From positions 62,001 to 126,000 of the forward strand of contig CALKHN010000002.1 in the NCBI GenBank assembly GCA_937991535.1: a stretch of DNA of 64,000 nucleotides, read 5' to 3'. How positions within the stretch are numbered: position 1 is the stretch's first letter; each line of letters begins with the position of its first letter. Positions 18,044 to 26,892 of this stretch are shown here, in pieces. The notes beneath the pieces are model-generated. The model made no database searches. It was not told the DNA's origin and worked only from the letters and a program-made list of their open reading frames with translations. The translations under genes and the position numbers were made by a program. Source of the stretch: an uncultured Sphingobacteriales bacterium. Lineage in GTDB: Bacteria > Bacteroidota > Bacteroidia > Chitinophagales > Chitinophagaceae.

Positions 18044-21000
18044 TTACAAACTAATGTTCAATCCCAATGCAATGCTTTTGCCGGGACGCAAGCCATCGGG
18101 GTAATTGGGGTCTATATCTCTTTTATTAGCCGTCCATATTAAGCCTATGTTCGCAGCATATGCATAAATTGTTATTTGCTGGAATGGAAGCCTATTCCAT
18201 TGATGCTTTGTCAAATTATAATCTAACCTGATGTCCTCTAACCTGATTTGATCTCCTTTTTCAACCAATACATTTGAAAGTTCATAAATTCTATCTCTTG
18301 AATAATCAAAACTGGTAAGGCTTTCAGGAAGGGAAGGCACAAAAGTTGTCAATTCATCACCTGGGTTTTTCCAACGGTTTGCATAATCACTATGTCCCGT
18401 CCAGCTTCCTATAAGCGCCCCATAGAGGATACTTGTACTGCGAAAAGAATAACCGAACCGGTAACTGATATTTACAGACAATGAAAAATTAGCGTATGAA
18501 AGTCTATTACGAAAAGCACCAAAATAAGGAGCCTGGATGGGGCCATTATATATCAAGCTATCTGTTTTAGTTTTGCTCAAAATATTATAGTAATCTTTAC
18601 TGATTTCTTTACCCAAATACCCTCGTGGTTCGCCAGTTTCTGGATCTAATCCTGCAGAAGGATAACTATATAAGGTAAACACAGGCTTGCCAACAATAGT
18701 ATTAAAAGAAGAGCCCGACAATCGTTCTGCAGAGGAAGTTGCCGGCAACAAATAATCTGTGATTTTTGTAAATGCATAACTGAACAATAAAGCAGTGTTC
18801 CATTCCCATTTTTCCCCGGTAATATTTTTGGTATTGAGCACTATTTCCACGCCCTCGCCTTTAATGGATGCTACATTTCCAAAAAAAGTATTTGACTGAT
18901 CTATTATAACTCCAAGTGTAGGATCAATGGGTGCTCTTGCCATCAGGTCTTTATTGTGCTTATTATAATATTCCATGGAACCAGATAGCCGGCCGTTTTT
19001 GCTGCTGAAATCAACGCCGAAATTGGCTATACGAACTTGTTCCCAGCGCAAATTTTTATTAGGCGGATTTTGGAGACTTGCGGAAAGCACCCCCCATTCA
19101 TTGGTGACAAATGTTGCAGTTGTTTTTGCAGATGCAAGCCTGGAGTAGTTACCATTATAGCCATATGTAGCACGGATGCTTAAATAAGGTAACCAACTTA
19201 TCTTATAGAATTTTTCATTGTTTAACTTCCACCTAATCCCTGCAGACCATAGCCCCACACCTTTCTGGTTGGTGCTTACTCCAAAGAGATTAGTAGCATC
19301 GTTTCTGCCGCTAAGAGAAATAATATATCTATTGTCATAACTATAGGATGCATTCGCATAGTATGATAAGAATCTGTCAAGGGTTTTAGTTACAGATTGC
19401 TGGTTAGGCACATTTGATGTAAAATATTGCGAAAGCTCTCCATAATTAAACTGGGGGAACCAGGTAACAAAGTCCAAATTTCCATTTACATAGCTGCCTT
19501 CCGGGGTATAGCCATACATCTGATATCCATTACTGGTTGTAGTAAGATCTCTTATTTCCCACCCAGCCAATGCATTCACTTCATGCTTGCTTTTCCAAAC
19601 CTGTTCATAGCTCGCTTGCAGTCTTCCCTGGTGGGAAGTAATTTGCGAATTATTCAAATACAAGATATCGCCTTTAGGAACGGGGAAAGCATTTGTTGCA
19701 TCAGGCTGATAAAACCTGTTTATCAAATCGCGGGTATAGTATGATTCAGTTCCATTTACCCGTTCGTAATTTGTTATAGAATTATGGTACTGGTATTTTG
19801 CTTCCAATTGAAAAGAGGGAAATAATTGGTAACGGATTGCAGCATTCAATATATAATCCCTTATTTTACTGGTAGTGGTTGTGCTCCCAACTTCATCGAG
19901 AGGTCTGTATTTCCAGTCCATTATTTTGCCACCGCCTGCGGTATCCGTGTAACCCAAACGGTAATTCCTTGCCAGTATTAATGGATTTCCGTTATCATCA
20001 ACTATATCAGCATAAGGATAAAGCCCTTTGCTACCACTATTTATGCCATATATGCCATTATTACCACCTACTTTGGTATCATTCTGCACGTAATTAATCC
20101 CAGCATCTAACTGAAGCTTCCTGGTAAGTTTAAATGTATTTCGGGAACGAAGGGTAATACGGTTCAGCTCATTTCCCACAAGATCATTCAAGTTGCGATC
20201 AAACCCTGCAGACATATAATAATTAATGTTGGATGTATTACCGCTGACATTAACCGAATGTTGCTGCAACATACTCTTGCGATAGAAATATTTAGAAAGA
20301 TCACTGCGCACGTCATTACTTCTAAGTGCATTAATTTGTTGATCTGCCTGTTCGATGGAAATTACACCATCTTTTTGCTGCGCCAGTATTTCCACTATAG
20401 GAGATAAAGGTCCTGGAGAAATGGTGTTAACTAAAGCAAAATCATAATACCCTTGCTCAAATAATTTTTTCTCTACATCAATTGCGTCTGAGCTGGAAAT
20501 AATTGGCATACTAAAAAGCTTTGGACGTTGTTGCATAGTAACATTAGAATTGAATGAAACTTGCGGAGTTGATGATTTCCCCTTTTTTGTTGTGATAACT
20601 ATTACGCCGTTACCAGCCCTTGCACCCCATATAGAAGCTGCGGCGGCATCCTTCAGGATAGTAATATTTTCAACATCGTTTGGATTGATATTGGAAATGC
20701 TTCCGTCATATGGAAAATTGTCAACGACTATCAAAGGGGAGACATTAGAGAATATGCTATTTCTTCCTCGAATTAAGAGTCCATCTTCAGCATTCTTAAA
20801 TGATACACCAGTGGCTAAATTCTCAATTCGATCAAGGATGTTAGTACTAATCCGTCTGTTTATTAGTTTGTTGTCTACAAAACTGAATGATCCCGTAGCA
20901 CGTTCAGGAGAAATTGCTTGAAATCCATCGTTCAGAAGAATTGATATATCAGTAAGATTGTTATCTGTCAGTTTTAAAACGATCTTGATATCAGTGTCTG

Positions 21001-21595
21001 TTCCTACATTTATTTCCTGCTTCAAATATCCAACACTGGATACCTGGATAATAGTATTTATAGTAATACCGGCAAATGAAAATTCACCGGCATCGTTGGT
21101 TACCGATACCTGACTTGTCCCCTTTACCATAACGGTAGCTCCGGCAATGGGTTCGCCTTTTTCGTTGGTTATTTTTCCTTTTACATCTGTTATAGCAGCA
21201 GGTTCATTACTATTGATAGTTGCATTTTGTTTCAGCTTTACAGCGATGTTTTTTTCAACGATGATGTAGGAAACAGGCTGGTCTTTAAAACAAATATCAA
21301 GCGCCGCGATAAGGGAAATATTCTTTACATCAATGCTTACCCTTTTGGTATCCTTCAGCCATTCGTAGCGGTAAAAAAAATGATAGCCGGACTGGCGCTC
21401 AATTTTTTTAAAAATAGTTTCCAGCGGTGCATCCTTTTCTGAGAGGGTAATGGTTTGTCCACTTGTCCTGGCGCTGATCTGCAGGCAGGCTACGGTTAAA
21501 AGTAATAAGGTCATCTTCATAACCAGCAGCATTTGAGTAGGGGGGCTGCCTTTATATAGGTATAAAAGGCCGCCAGCACGAAATAGTAATTTCAT
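18044..21595 (-). CDS. SusC/RagA-family TonB-linked outer membrane protein with STN domain
   Basis: About 1183 residues from the preferred start; an in-frame ATG 15 codons upstream (at 21640) is the alternative. The preferred start gives a signal peptide with LLLLTVACLQISA, usual for this family. An STN domain follows (ITLSEKDAPLETIFKKIE), then a carboxypeptidase-like repeat (GEPIAGATVMVKGT), the plug with LIRGRNS and ILKDAAAASIWGARAGNGVIVITTKKG, and a large beta barrel. The STN domain shows that the receptor can signal inward to the FecR-type anti-sigma factor encoded upstream. It imports substrate with SusD, powered by TonB. Confidence 0.95.
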   Translation of the reverse strand: MKLLFRAGGLLYLYKGSPPTQMLLVMKMTLLLLTVACLQISARTSGQTITLSEKDAPLETIFKKIERQSGYHFFYRYEWLKDTKRVSIDVKNISLIAALDICFKDQPVSYIIVEKNIAVKLKQNATINSNEPAAITDVKGKITNEKGEPIAGATVMVKGTSQVSVTNDAGEFSFAGITINTIIQVSSVGYLKQEINVGTDTDIKIVLKLTDNNLTDISILLNDGFQAISPERATGSFSFVDNKLINRRISTNILDRIENLATGVSFKNAEDGLLIRGRNSIFSNVSPLIVVDNFPYDGSISNINPNDVENITILKDAAAASIWGARAGNGVIVITTKKGKSSTPQVSFNSNVTMQQRPKLFSMPIISSSDAIDVEKKLFEQGYYDFALVNTISPGPLSPIVEILAQQKDGVISIEQADQQINALRSNDVRSDLSKYFYRKSMLQQHSVNVSGNTSNINYYMSAGFDRNLNDLVGNELNRITLRSRNTFKLTRKLQLDAGINYVQNDTKVGGNNGIYGINSGSKGLYPYADIVDDNGNPLILARNYRLGYTDTAGGGKIMDWKYRPLDEVGSTTTTSKIRDYILNAAIRYQLFPSFQLEAKYQYHNSITNYERVNGTESYYTRDLINRFYQPDATNAFPVPKGDILYLNNSQITSHQGRLQASYEQVWKSKHEVNALAGWEIRDLTTTSNGYQMYGYTPEGSYVNGNLDFVTWFPQFNYGELSQYFTSNVPNQQSVTKTLDRFLSYYANASYSYDNRYIISLSGRNDATNLFGVSTNQKGVGLWSAGIRWKLNNEKFYKISWLPYLSIRATYGYNGNYSRLASAKTTATFVTNEWGVLSASLQNPPNKNLRWEQVRIANFGVDFSSKNGRLSGSMEYYNKHNKDLMARAPIDPTLGVIIDQSNTFFGNVASIKGEGVEIVLNTKNITGEKWEWNTALLFSYAFTKITDYLLPATSSAERLSGSSFNTIVGKPVFTLYSYPSAGLDPETGEPRGYLGKEISKDYYNILSKTKTDSLIYNGPIQAPYFGAFRNRLSYANFSLSVNISYRFGYSFRSTSILYGALIGSWTGHSDYANRWKNPGDELTTFVPSLPESLTSFDYSRDRIYELSNVLVEKGDQIRLEDIRLDYNLTKHQWNRLPFQQITIYAYAANIGLIWTANKRDIDPNYPDGLRPGKSIALGLNISL

Positions 21596-21814
21596 ACTTT
21601 TGTTACAGTTTTGGGTTAATGAATAATCAGTCCTTCGCACGACTATTTATGGGATTAGCCCAAACTGCCTGCCGCTTCGGGTTGCTTCCGGAGCGGTTTT
21701 CGTTTGTGCCATCACCAGGTTAAGATGTAAAGGGGAGTAGAAACACCCCCTTGATCAGTGCCTTAACCTCATGAGAAAACGATTTAACCATACTATCCTT
21801 TACAGGCTTTGCAT

Positions 21815-22987
21815 TTATTTACCCGATACAGTTAGTACCCTTCCATTCAAACTGCAATGCACCCCGCTTACTTCAAGCAGCTTTAATACATTGGATAAGC
21901 TCATGTTGCGTGATACCGTACCTACAATATGCACCGCGGGTAGGCCATCCTTATATACTATTTCCACATCATACCATCGTGCAACCTGTCTCATTACAGT
22001 TTGTAAATCCGCCATCGTTAGTTTAAACAACCCTTCCTTCCAGGCTATGGCAGCTTCCGTATCCGCATTCTCAGCTATTGTTATTTGCGTTTTACCGGCG
22101 GTAATCTCCGCAGCCTGCCCCGGTTTTAATACTGCCTGGTGGTTACCGGAGCTAATATTTACTTTCCCCTGCAGCAGCGTGGTATTAATAAAAGGTTCGT
22201 CGCTGTATGCATTAATATTAAATTTTGTACCCAGTACTTTAACGGTTGTACTTTCATTAAGCCTTACAATAAAAGTTTTAGAAGCATCTTTTTTTACTTC
22301 AAAATATCCTTCCCCCGTTAGCTCCACTAATCTTTCCCTTCCCGTAAAAGCAGTAGGAAAGCGCAGGGAAGAGGCGGCGTTCAACCATGCCACGCTACCG
22401 TCCGGCAATATAATTTTGTATTGGCCGCCTCTTGGAGTTAAGATGGTATTGAATTGCGGTACGGAAATGGCCTCATAGGAGTTAATAGTATAAACCAATT
22501 GTCCGCTGTCTGATTTTATGATTTGGGTATTGCCCTGCTGCGCCACCGTGCCGTTAGCGGCGCTGTCCAGTACAATAACAGAGCCATCGGCAAGTGTAAG
22601 CACAGCTTTATCGCCACCGGCAGGCAGGTCATTGATGATTTGTTTTCCAGTAGTAGTAGCCGTTTTATTTTCCGGAGCCGGCTGCCACAATAAATAGCCC
22701 GCCACACCTGATAGAATAATAAAGACTGCCGCCGCTGCCTGTAACCAGCTATTCTTTCTCTTTGTTTTTATAGCTGTGCCAGGTATATCTGTACCGGCAA
22801 TATATGCTTGCAGGTTGCTCAGCATCCTTGTGCGCAATTGTTCCGGCTCATCTTCATTATCTACCGGAACTTCTACTACCCTATGATTGGCAGAACGGTA
22901 CCATTCCAGCAACTGTTTTTCTTCTGCCGGGCTGGCTGTGCCATTAATATATTTTTCTATCAGTGTATTAAATTCTGCTTGTTCCAT
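21815..22987 (-). CDS. FecR-family anti-sigma factor
   Basis: A 390-residue membrane protein: an N-terminal cytoplasmic anti-sigma part (about 1-80), one membrane span (WLQAAAAVFIILSGVAGYLL, about 84-104), a FecR domain with LTPRGGQYKIILPDGS..WLNAASSLRFP, and a C-terminal DUF4974-like domain with LKLLEVSGVHC. It passes the signal from the STN domain of the SusC receptor to the sigma factor. In most such loci the sigma gene lies directly upstream; here the HigBA genes on the opposite strand lie between them. Confidence 0.94.
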   Translation of the reverse strand: MEQAEFNTLIEKYINGTASPAEEKQLLEWYRSANHRVVEVPVDNEDEPEQLRTRMLSNLQAYIAGTDIPGTAIKTKRKNSWLQAAAAVFIILSGVAGYLLWQPAPENKTATTTGKQIINDLPAGGDKAVLTLADGSVIVLDSAANGTVAQQGNTQIIKSDSGQLVYTINSYEAISVPQFNTILTPRGGQYKIILPDGSVAWLNAASSLRFPTAFTGRERLVELTGEGYFEVKKDASKTFIVRLNESTTVKVLGTKFNINAYSDEPFINTTLLQGKVNISSGNHQAVLKPGQAAEITAGKTQITIAENADTEAAIAWKEGLFKLTMADLQTVMRQVARWYDVEIVYKDGLPAVHIVGTVSRNMSLSNVLKLLEVSGVHCSLNGRVLTVSGK

Positions 22988-23185
22988 ACCGTGTATTCAA
23001 TAAACTTAAAGGCAACTACATCCAATAAGTACCATGAAGGAAGTTTTACCCTGAGCCGGTTAAAAAAATAATAGAAATAGTTATGCTGGAGACAAAGTTG
23101 CTGCCATCTGCCATCTGCGATTTTAGCTTAGCCTATATGCCGGAAAGCGTAAACAGAAAATGTTTTCAATTTGAAAACTTTTGCT

Positions 23186-23193
23186 TATCTTTG
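23186..23193 (+). promoter_or_regulatory. -7 promoter element of the higBA operon
   Basis: TATCTTTG matches the Bacteroidota -7 consensus TAnnTTTG exactly and ends only 4 bp before the toxin ATG at 23198. A TTTG lies 12 bp upstream, closer than the usual 19-21 bp for a -33 box. With this spacing the transcript would start at or next to the start codon, so the mRNA may be leaderless. Confidence 0.4.
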
Positions 23194-23197
23194 GCTT

Positions 23198-23527
23198 ATG
23201 AACATTATAGCTAAAGGAACCATACTTTATTATATTAACAGGTACCCGAAAGCTAAAACATCCTTGCTAACATGGTACTATGAGTTCTCAAAAATGACTT
23301 TTCCTACTTTTAATGCATTGAAAGAAGTGTATGGGAATGCAAGTATAGTAGCCAATAACAGGGTTATTTTTAATATAAAAGGAAACGATTACCGGTTGGT
23401 GGTTTCAGTTAATTTCCGGCAGTTGGCCGCCTACGTAATTTGGTTTGGAACACACAAGGAGTATGATAAGATTGATACGGCAACTATTGAATTTGATACT
23501 GCCATACTAAACTATAAAACGAAATAA
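23198..23527 (+). CDS. higB: HigB-type toxin (RelE/HigB superfamily mRNA interferase)
   Basis: A 109-residue protein from the ATG that gives the family N-terminus MNIIAKGTI; an ATG 9 codons upstream is in frame but would overlap the promoter. The sequence shows HigB-type features: NRVIFNIKGNDYRLVV and VIWFGTHKEYDKID, where the GTHKEYD motif is characteristic of this toxin class, which cleaves mRNA on the ribosome. The antitoxin gene starts 1 bp after the stop codon. The toxin-first order is the usual one for HigBA. Confidence 0.9.
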   Translation: MNIIAKGTILYYINRYPKAKTSLLTWYYEFSKMTFPTFNALKEVYGNASIVANNRVIFNIKGNDYRLVVSVNFRQLAAYVIWFGTHKEYDKIDTATIEFDTAILNYKTK

Positions 23528-23528
23528 T

Positions 23529-23888
23529 ATGAACTGGAAAGTACTAAAAACAGAGGCTCAATATAAAAAAGCCATTACCCGCACCATGGAAATTTTCCAG
23601 GCAGCTAAAGGTACACCTCAATCAGATGAGCTTGATTTATTACTGGTGCTGGTGAAAGACTATGAGGATAAACATATCCGTTTGCCTGAATTGGACCCTA
23701 TTGATGCTATCAAACTGAAAATGGAAGAACGGGGATTGAAAGCAAAGGATTTAGAACCGTTGATCGGAACAAAAGGGCATGTATCTTCTATTCTTTCCGG
23801 GCGCAGGGAATTGACTTTAAAGATGGCGCAGAAACTAAAAGATTACTTCCAGCTACCATCTGATGTGTTTATGCATCATACCGCATAA
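23529..23888 (+). CDS. higA: HigA-type antitoxin (XRE helix-turn-helix)
   Basis: A 119-residue protein whose C-terminal half is an XRE-type DNA-binding domain (KMEERGLKAKDLEPLIGTKG, SSILSGRRELTLKMAQKL). The N-terminal half (residues 1-60) is helical and contains a DELDLLLVLVKDYED segment typical of HigA proteins paired with this HigB type. It neutralises the toxin and probably represses its own operon. The pair sits between the sigma and anti-sigma genes of the Sus locus. Confidence 0.9.
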   Translation: MNWKVLKTEAQYKKAITRTMEIFQAAKGTPQSDELDLLLVLVKDYEDKHIRLPELDPIDAIKLKMEERGLKAKDLEPLIGTKGHVSSILSGRRELTLKMAQKLKDYFQLPSDVFMHHTA

Positions 23889-23927
23889 ACCAGAGCAATT
23901 AATAGTGATGCAATGATTTCTATCTGG

Positions 23928-24512
23928 TTATAACGGAAATTGAAAAGAGGATAAAACAGCAAGCATAGTCCATAAACGAAGGCCACGCAGGGAGAGTCTT
24001 AATATTCTTAATGCTTTTGTAAGATGGGATTCTACCGTTTTGGGTGAAAGCTGCATTTTCTCTGCTATTTCAGGAATGCTGAGTTCGCCGTCCCGGCTAT
24101 ACCGGAATACCAGGAGGCACTGCTGGGGGAGCGTTTCTACCACACCATTTATATAATCCTGCAGGAACCGCCCGTCTATACGTTCTTCTTCGGAAATATA
24201 CACAACAGGAGATAAGCCCTGCGCTAATAATTCCGTCCGCCGTTTTTCTTTTAGCAGGTGTTTGAAAACAGCGAACTTAATGGCAGTAGCCAGGTAAGCG
24301 GATAAGTTAGCGATGGCTACCGTATGGCGGCGATCCCACAAACTCATCAGCACGTCCTGTACCATTTCTTCTGCGATTTGTTTTTGCCTGCAATAACTAA
24401 AGCCAATAGCGAACAGCTTTTCCCAGTATTTATTATAAATATGGGTAAAGGCAGCTTCATCATTGCTTTTGAGCTGTTCAACTAATTCGCTATCGTTTGA
24501 ACTTTCATGCAC
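23928..24512 (-). CDS. ECF RNA polymerase sigma factor (FecI-like)
   Basis: A 194-residue sigma-70 family factor of the Bacteroidota expansion group. Region 2 is visible as AAFTHIYNKYWEKLFAIGFSY with EEMVQDVLMSLWDRR, and region 4 as LSIPEIAEKMQLSPKTVESHL. It should direct transcription of the SusC/SusD operon once released by the FecR protein. It lies on the same strand as its presumed anti-sigma factor, but about 940 bp away because of the HigBA insertion. Confidence 0.94.
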   Translation of the reverse strand: MHESSNDSELVEQLKSNDEAAFTHIYNKYWEKLFAIGFSYCRQKQIAEEMVQDVLMSLWDRRHTVAIANLSAYLATAIKFAVFKHLLKEKRRTELLAQGLSPVVYISEEERIDGRFLQDYINGVVETLPQQCLLVFRYSRDGELSIPEIAEKMQLSPKTVESHLTKALRILRLSLRGLRLWTMLAVLSSFQFPL

Positions 24513-24710
24513 AACTATATACGCCGATTAAGCCGTTTACTATTAAAAAAGTATAGCTTTTGTAAAGGAAGAAGATTTAGAAGGGATTGCCGGAGTGGTG
24601 TATTTTCAAACAGTTACCGCAGACAAATATAATAAAAGCCCGTATTTTATTTTAATAAGTAATTTGTTTTAGGCAGCTTAATAAAAATTTTTTGTTTTTA
24701 TCAAGCATAC

Positions 24711-24839
24711 ATGATAAAAACCGGACATATCAAATTCAATAAACTTTTACATAAAGATAACCCTATAGAAAAGCGTAGCATGTATCTTTACATCCTTTAT
24801 AAGAAACCAGGATTGACTGCACTTTTTTTTAACGCTTAA
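24711..24839 (+). CDS. Possible 42-residue small protein
   Basis: An ATG-initiated frame of 42 codons that ends 9 bp before the next gene. The product is basic, with KRSMYLYILYKKPG in the middle. It has no recognised family. The tight spacing to a co-directional gene and the lack of other coding potential in the 336-bp gap before 24849 are the only support. It may be a leader peptide, a relic or chance. The rest of the gap (24513-24710) is AT-rich and shows nothing else. Confidence 0.25.
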   Translation: MIKTGHIKFNKLLHKDNPIEKRSMYLYILYKKPGLTALFFNA

Positions 24840-24848
24840 ATCCAGTTT

Positions 24849-25121
24849 ATGACAAACATATTATCCATAGGTTTTGAATATAAAGGAATTTTCTACAAGG
24901 CACTTGCCCGCTTAAAAGAATTGGGTGTAAAAAAGGAATATCATATTACCGTTATGAACGGTGAATTGGAAAAGTTACTTTATGGCGATCACGTATTAAT
25001 TGAATCAAACGGTCAGCTATTGCTGGCCCATAGTATTTCTCCCGGAAAAGATATAGCTGACCTTATAAAAGCCATTGCAACCGCATTGGGAGCTTACCTG
25101 AAAAAGGGATTTGTATTCTGA
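24849..25121 (+). CDS. Hypothetical protein (90 aa)
   Basis: A 90-residue protein with no recognised family. It looks soluble, with an N-terminal strand (ILSIGFEYKGIF), a helix (YKALARLKELGV), a strand (YHITVMNGEL) and a C-terminal amphipathic helix (IADLIKAIATALGAYLK). The alternation of strands and helices looks like a real small globular fold. It has no partner gene that explains it; it begins a series of three small unknown plus-strand genes. Confidence 0.55.
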   Translation: MTNILSIGFEYKGIFYKALARLKELGVKKEYHITVMNGELEKLLYGDHVLIESNGQLLLAHSISPGKDIADLIKAIATALGAYLKKGFVF

Positions 25122-25255
25122 GCAATCTTCAAATTTAGCCGGCAGTACGAAATACCTAACCCGTATAAATATTATTTTGTACATTAGAAGTACTACAGCT
25201 TTATCATTCTTGAGATACTATCCAATCAGGTATTTAAAATGTTGCAAATCGTCGT

Positions 25256-25579
25256 ATGACAAAAACCGTTAAACAACCAGAGGATCCCAGTCCTGTTGAA
25301 ATGGCTGTTGTAGCCAAATGGGCACTTCATGAAGCATGGTTGTATTGCATGGAAATACTGGATGATCGTTATGAAAAAGGTAAGATTAAGCTGGAAGAAA
25401 AAGATAGATTAAAAGATAAGCATACTGCCTTTTTCAACGAATCCTTTTATGCAGATATAAAAACTTCCACTGACATTGATAACCTGGTAAAGCATGCAAG
25501 AAAAATGCTTGCTATTCTGGAACGGCTGGATAGAAAGACCTGGATGAAATTTATACTGGATAATGGGATAGATTTTTGA
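25256..25579 (+). CDS. Hypothetical protein (107 aa)
   Basis: A 107-residue, mostly helical, charged protein with no recognised family. Residues 15-60 form a long helical region (VEMAVVAKWALHEAWLYCMEI) and the C-terminus contains ARKMLAILERLDRKTWMKF. There is no signal peptide or membrane span. Codon use and composition look like real coding sequence. Function unknown. Confidence 0.55.
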   Translation: MTKTVKQPEDPSPVEMAVVAKWALHEAWLYCMEILDDRYEKGKIKLEEKDRLKDKHTAFFNESFYADIKTSTDIDNLVKHARKMLAILERLDRKTWMKFILDNGIDF

Positions 25580-25607
25580 GGGAACTTTCGCCGGTAAGCT
25601 ATTTTCC

Positions 25608-25630
25608 TTAAGCCGGATTGCATGGCTTAA
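25608..25630. repeat. Inverted repeat upstream of a small gene
   Basis: TTAAGCC and GGCTTAA form perfect 7-bp arms around a 9-bp spacer. No T run follows, so it is more likely an operator or mRNA structure than a terminator. It lies about 50 bp upstream of the start codon at 25683. Confidence 0.35.
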
Positions 25631-25682
25631 ATATAATATCAACAGCGAACACAGACTGAATAAAATGTACTAATTTACCCGC

Positions 25683-25931
25683 ATGACCGCAACGTTGTTT
25701 AATGCGCTTTCAACATTTGAACAAATGGAGATCATTTGGGAACGGGGTGTTTTCCTGGCTGAAAGAGAAGGTAAAAAATTCCGGTATATGTTGTACCAGG
25801 TTGACGGATTTTATATTGAAGAAATAAGATACCTGAAATGGAATTTGTTATACACTTACCGGTGTTTTACTGATCCCTCATTGCTGGAAGCGTATTTTGA
25901 TGGCATGGAAATTAAAGATATTTTCAAATAA
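25683..25931 (+). CDS. Hypothetical protein (82 aa), duplicated downstream
   Basis: An 82-residue soluble protein with no recognised family, rich in aromatic residues (FRYMLYQVDGFYIEEI, KWNLLYTYRCF) and ending DGMEIKDIFK. A second, 5'-decayed copy of its last 56 codons and of the following DNA occurs near 29399. The start codon lies 4 bp after TAATTTAC, which resembles the -7 promoter motif. A terminator hairpin follows about 200 bp after the stop. Conservation of the frame in both copies argues that it is a real gene. Confidence 0.55.
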   Translation: MTATLFNALSTFEQMEIIWERGVFLAEREGKKFRYMLYQVDGFYIEEIRYLKWNLLYTYRCFTDPSLLEAYFDGMEIKDIFK

Positions 25932-25983
25932 GCCAATTCCCTTCATCACTTATCGGGCTAATAAGGCCACTCATCGAATAACG
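25761..25983 (+). repeat. Segmental repeat A, copy 1
   Basis: About 223 bp covering the 3' part of the 82-residue gene and 52 bp beyond its stop. It is nearly identical to 29399-29622. Homology is lost after ATAACG, but the terminator hairpin further downstream is again shared by the two copies. Confidence 0.85.
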
Positions 25984-26247
25984 TTCCATTATGGTGCAAT
26001 GCGTATATGAAATCTATATGCAAAGCGTTTACAGGATTGGATACCGGATTTAATTGCATCGGCTTGATTTAAAAATCTGGAATTAACGCATAACGTGAAC
26101 TTTATAGACAGAGGTTAGGTTTTTGTTTATCTCAAACCCGCAGCAATGCGGGTTTTCTTTTGCATTCCGGAATCTTTACAAACTTCCCAATTGCAATGTC
26201 GCTTTTTTAGAATCTGCCGTTATGATACTACCTGGTTGAAAAGAAGC
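25932..26247. other. Intergenic region with repeat and terminator
   Basis: This 316-bp stretch holds the end of segmental repeat A and the terminator described separately, then reaches the stop codon of the truncated metallohydrolase gene on the other strand. No gene is seen in it. Confidence 0.6.
26134..26161 (+). terminator. Rho-independent terminator, copy 1
   Basis: AAACCCGC and GCGGGTTT form a perfect 8-bp stem around the loop AGCAAT, followed by TCTTTT. The same hairpin occurs after the second copy of the small gene at 29797. Confidence 0.8.
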
Positions 26248-26790
26248 CTACCACACACCTCGTCTGTGATTGGTAACCCAACGGTACATCCCTGCAATAT
26301 TAAGCTTGCTCATACTATCAAACCCTCCCCATTTTTTTACTTTATCTGAAAACTTAACATTACGGTACAACTGATCCCAACTTTGACCCTGGCGAATCAA
26401 CGATAAAACCTGGGCATGCAGGTCAATCATGTATTCCCGCAGGTCTTTTATATTTTCAAGTGTAGCGGGGGTATAATGGCCAACATCTATATAATTAACA
26501 TCCTGTTTTAAAGCCCAGTCCAATGTTTCAATCCAGCCATCATAGTAGAAATCAAGAAAATCATTGTAGGGCATCGTGTTAGATTCGCCTATATCCGTTA
26601 ACTGCATTGCTTTGTAACCAGGAAAAGTTACGACCGACATATTGTTTGAATGACTTGGTGCAATATGGTTAAGAATAACTGTTTCGCCTCCTGATTTTAT
26701 AGTTAATTGTTTTTCATAGGTAATATCAGGTACTGCAATCGGAATTTGTTCTTGCTCAACATGAAAAAATTCAGGACCCATTTGCTTCAA
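26248..26790 (-). pseudogene. Truncated metallo-beta-lactamase-fold hydrolase
   Basis: A 180-codon frame that matches the C-terminal half of the intact metallohydrolase at 28224-29198. The N-terminal 155 or so residues, with the HxHxDH zinc motif, are missing, so it cannot be active. Only a TTG or an internal ATG is available as a start, and a stop lies four codons further upstream. The first 24 residues (KQMGPEFFHVEQEQ) differ from the intact gene, which suggests a remnant of a diverged paralogue whose 3' part was later converted by the intact copy. 286 bp are identical between the two. Confidence 0.85.
26402..26687 (-). repeat. Perfect 286-bp repeat B, copy 1
   Basis: Identical base for base to 28378-28663 inside the intact metallohydrolase gene. 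Flanking homologous positions differ at several bases, so the identical tract is sharply bounded, as expected for recent gene conversion. Confidence 0.9.
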
Positions 26791-26892
26791 TTCTTTGGGC
26801 TATGCCACCCAGATTTGAAGGCCATGCATATTTTTATCGGAGTGGTGTAAATACTCAGGGGTGCGTTCAGAATGAACAATGCCTTAGGCTTG

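Noticed and set aside
21730..21752. AAGGGG...CCCCTT hairpin between the FecR and SusC genes
   Set aside because: It has no T run in either direction and only six paired bases with an 11-base loop; it may be chance.
21771..22478. A 235-codon plus-strand frame antisense to the FecR gene
   Set aside because: The opposite strand encodes a clear FecR anti-sigma factor with all its motifs; the antisense product has no domain pattern.
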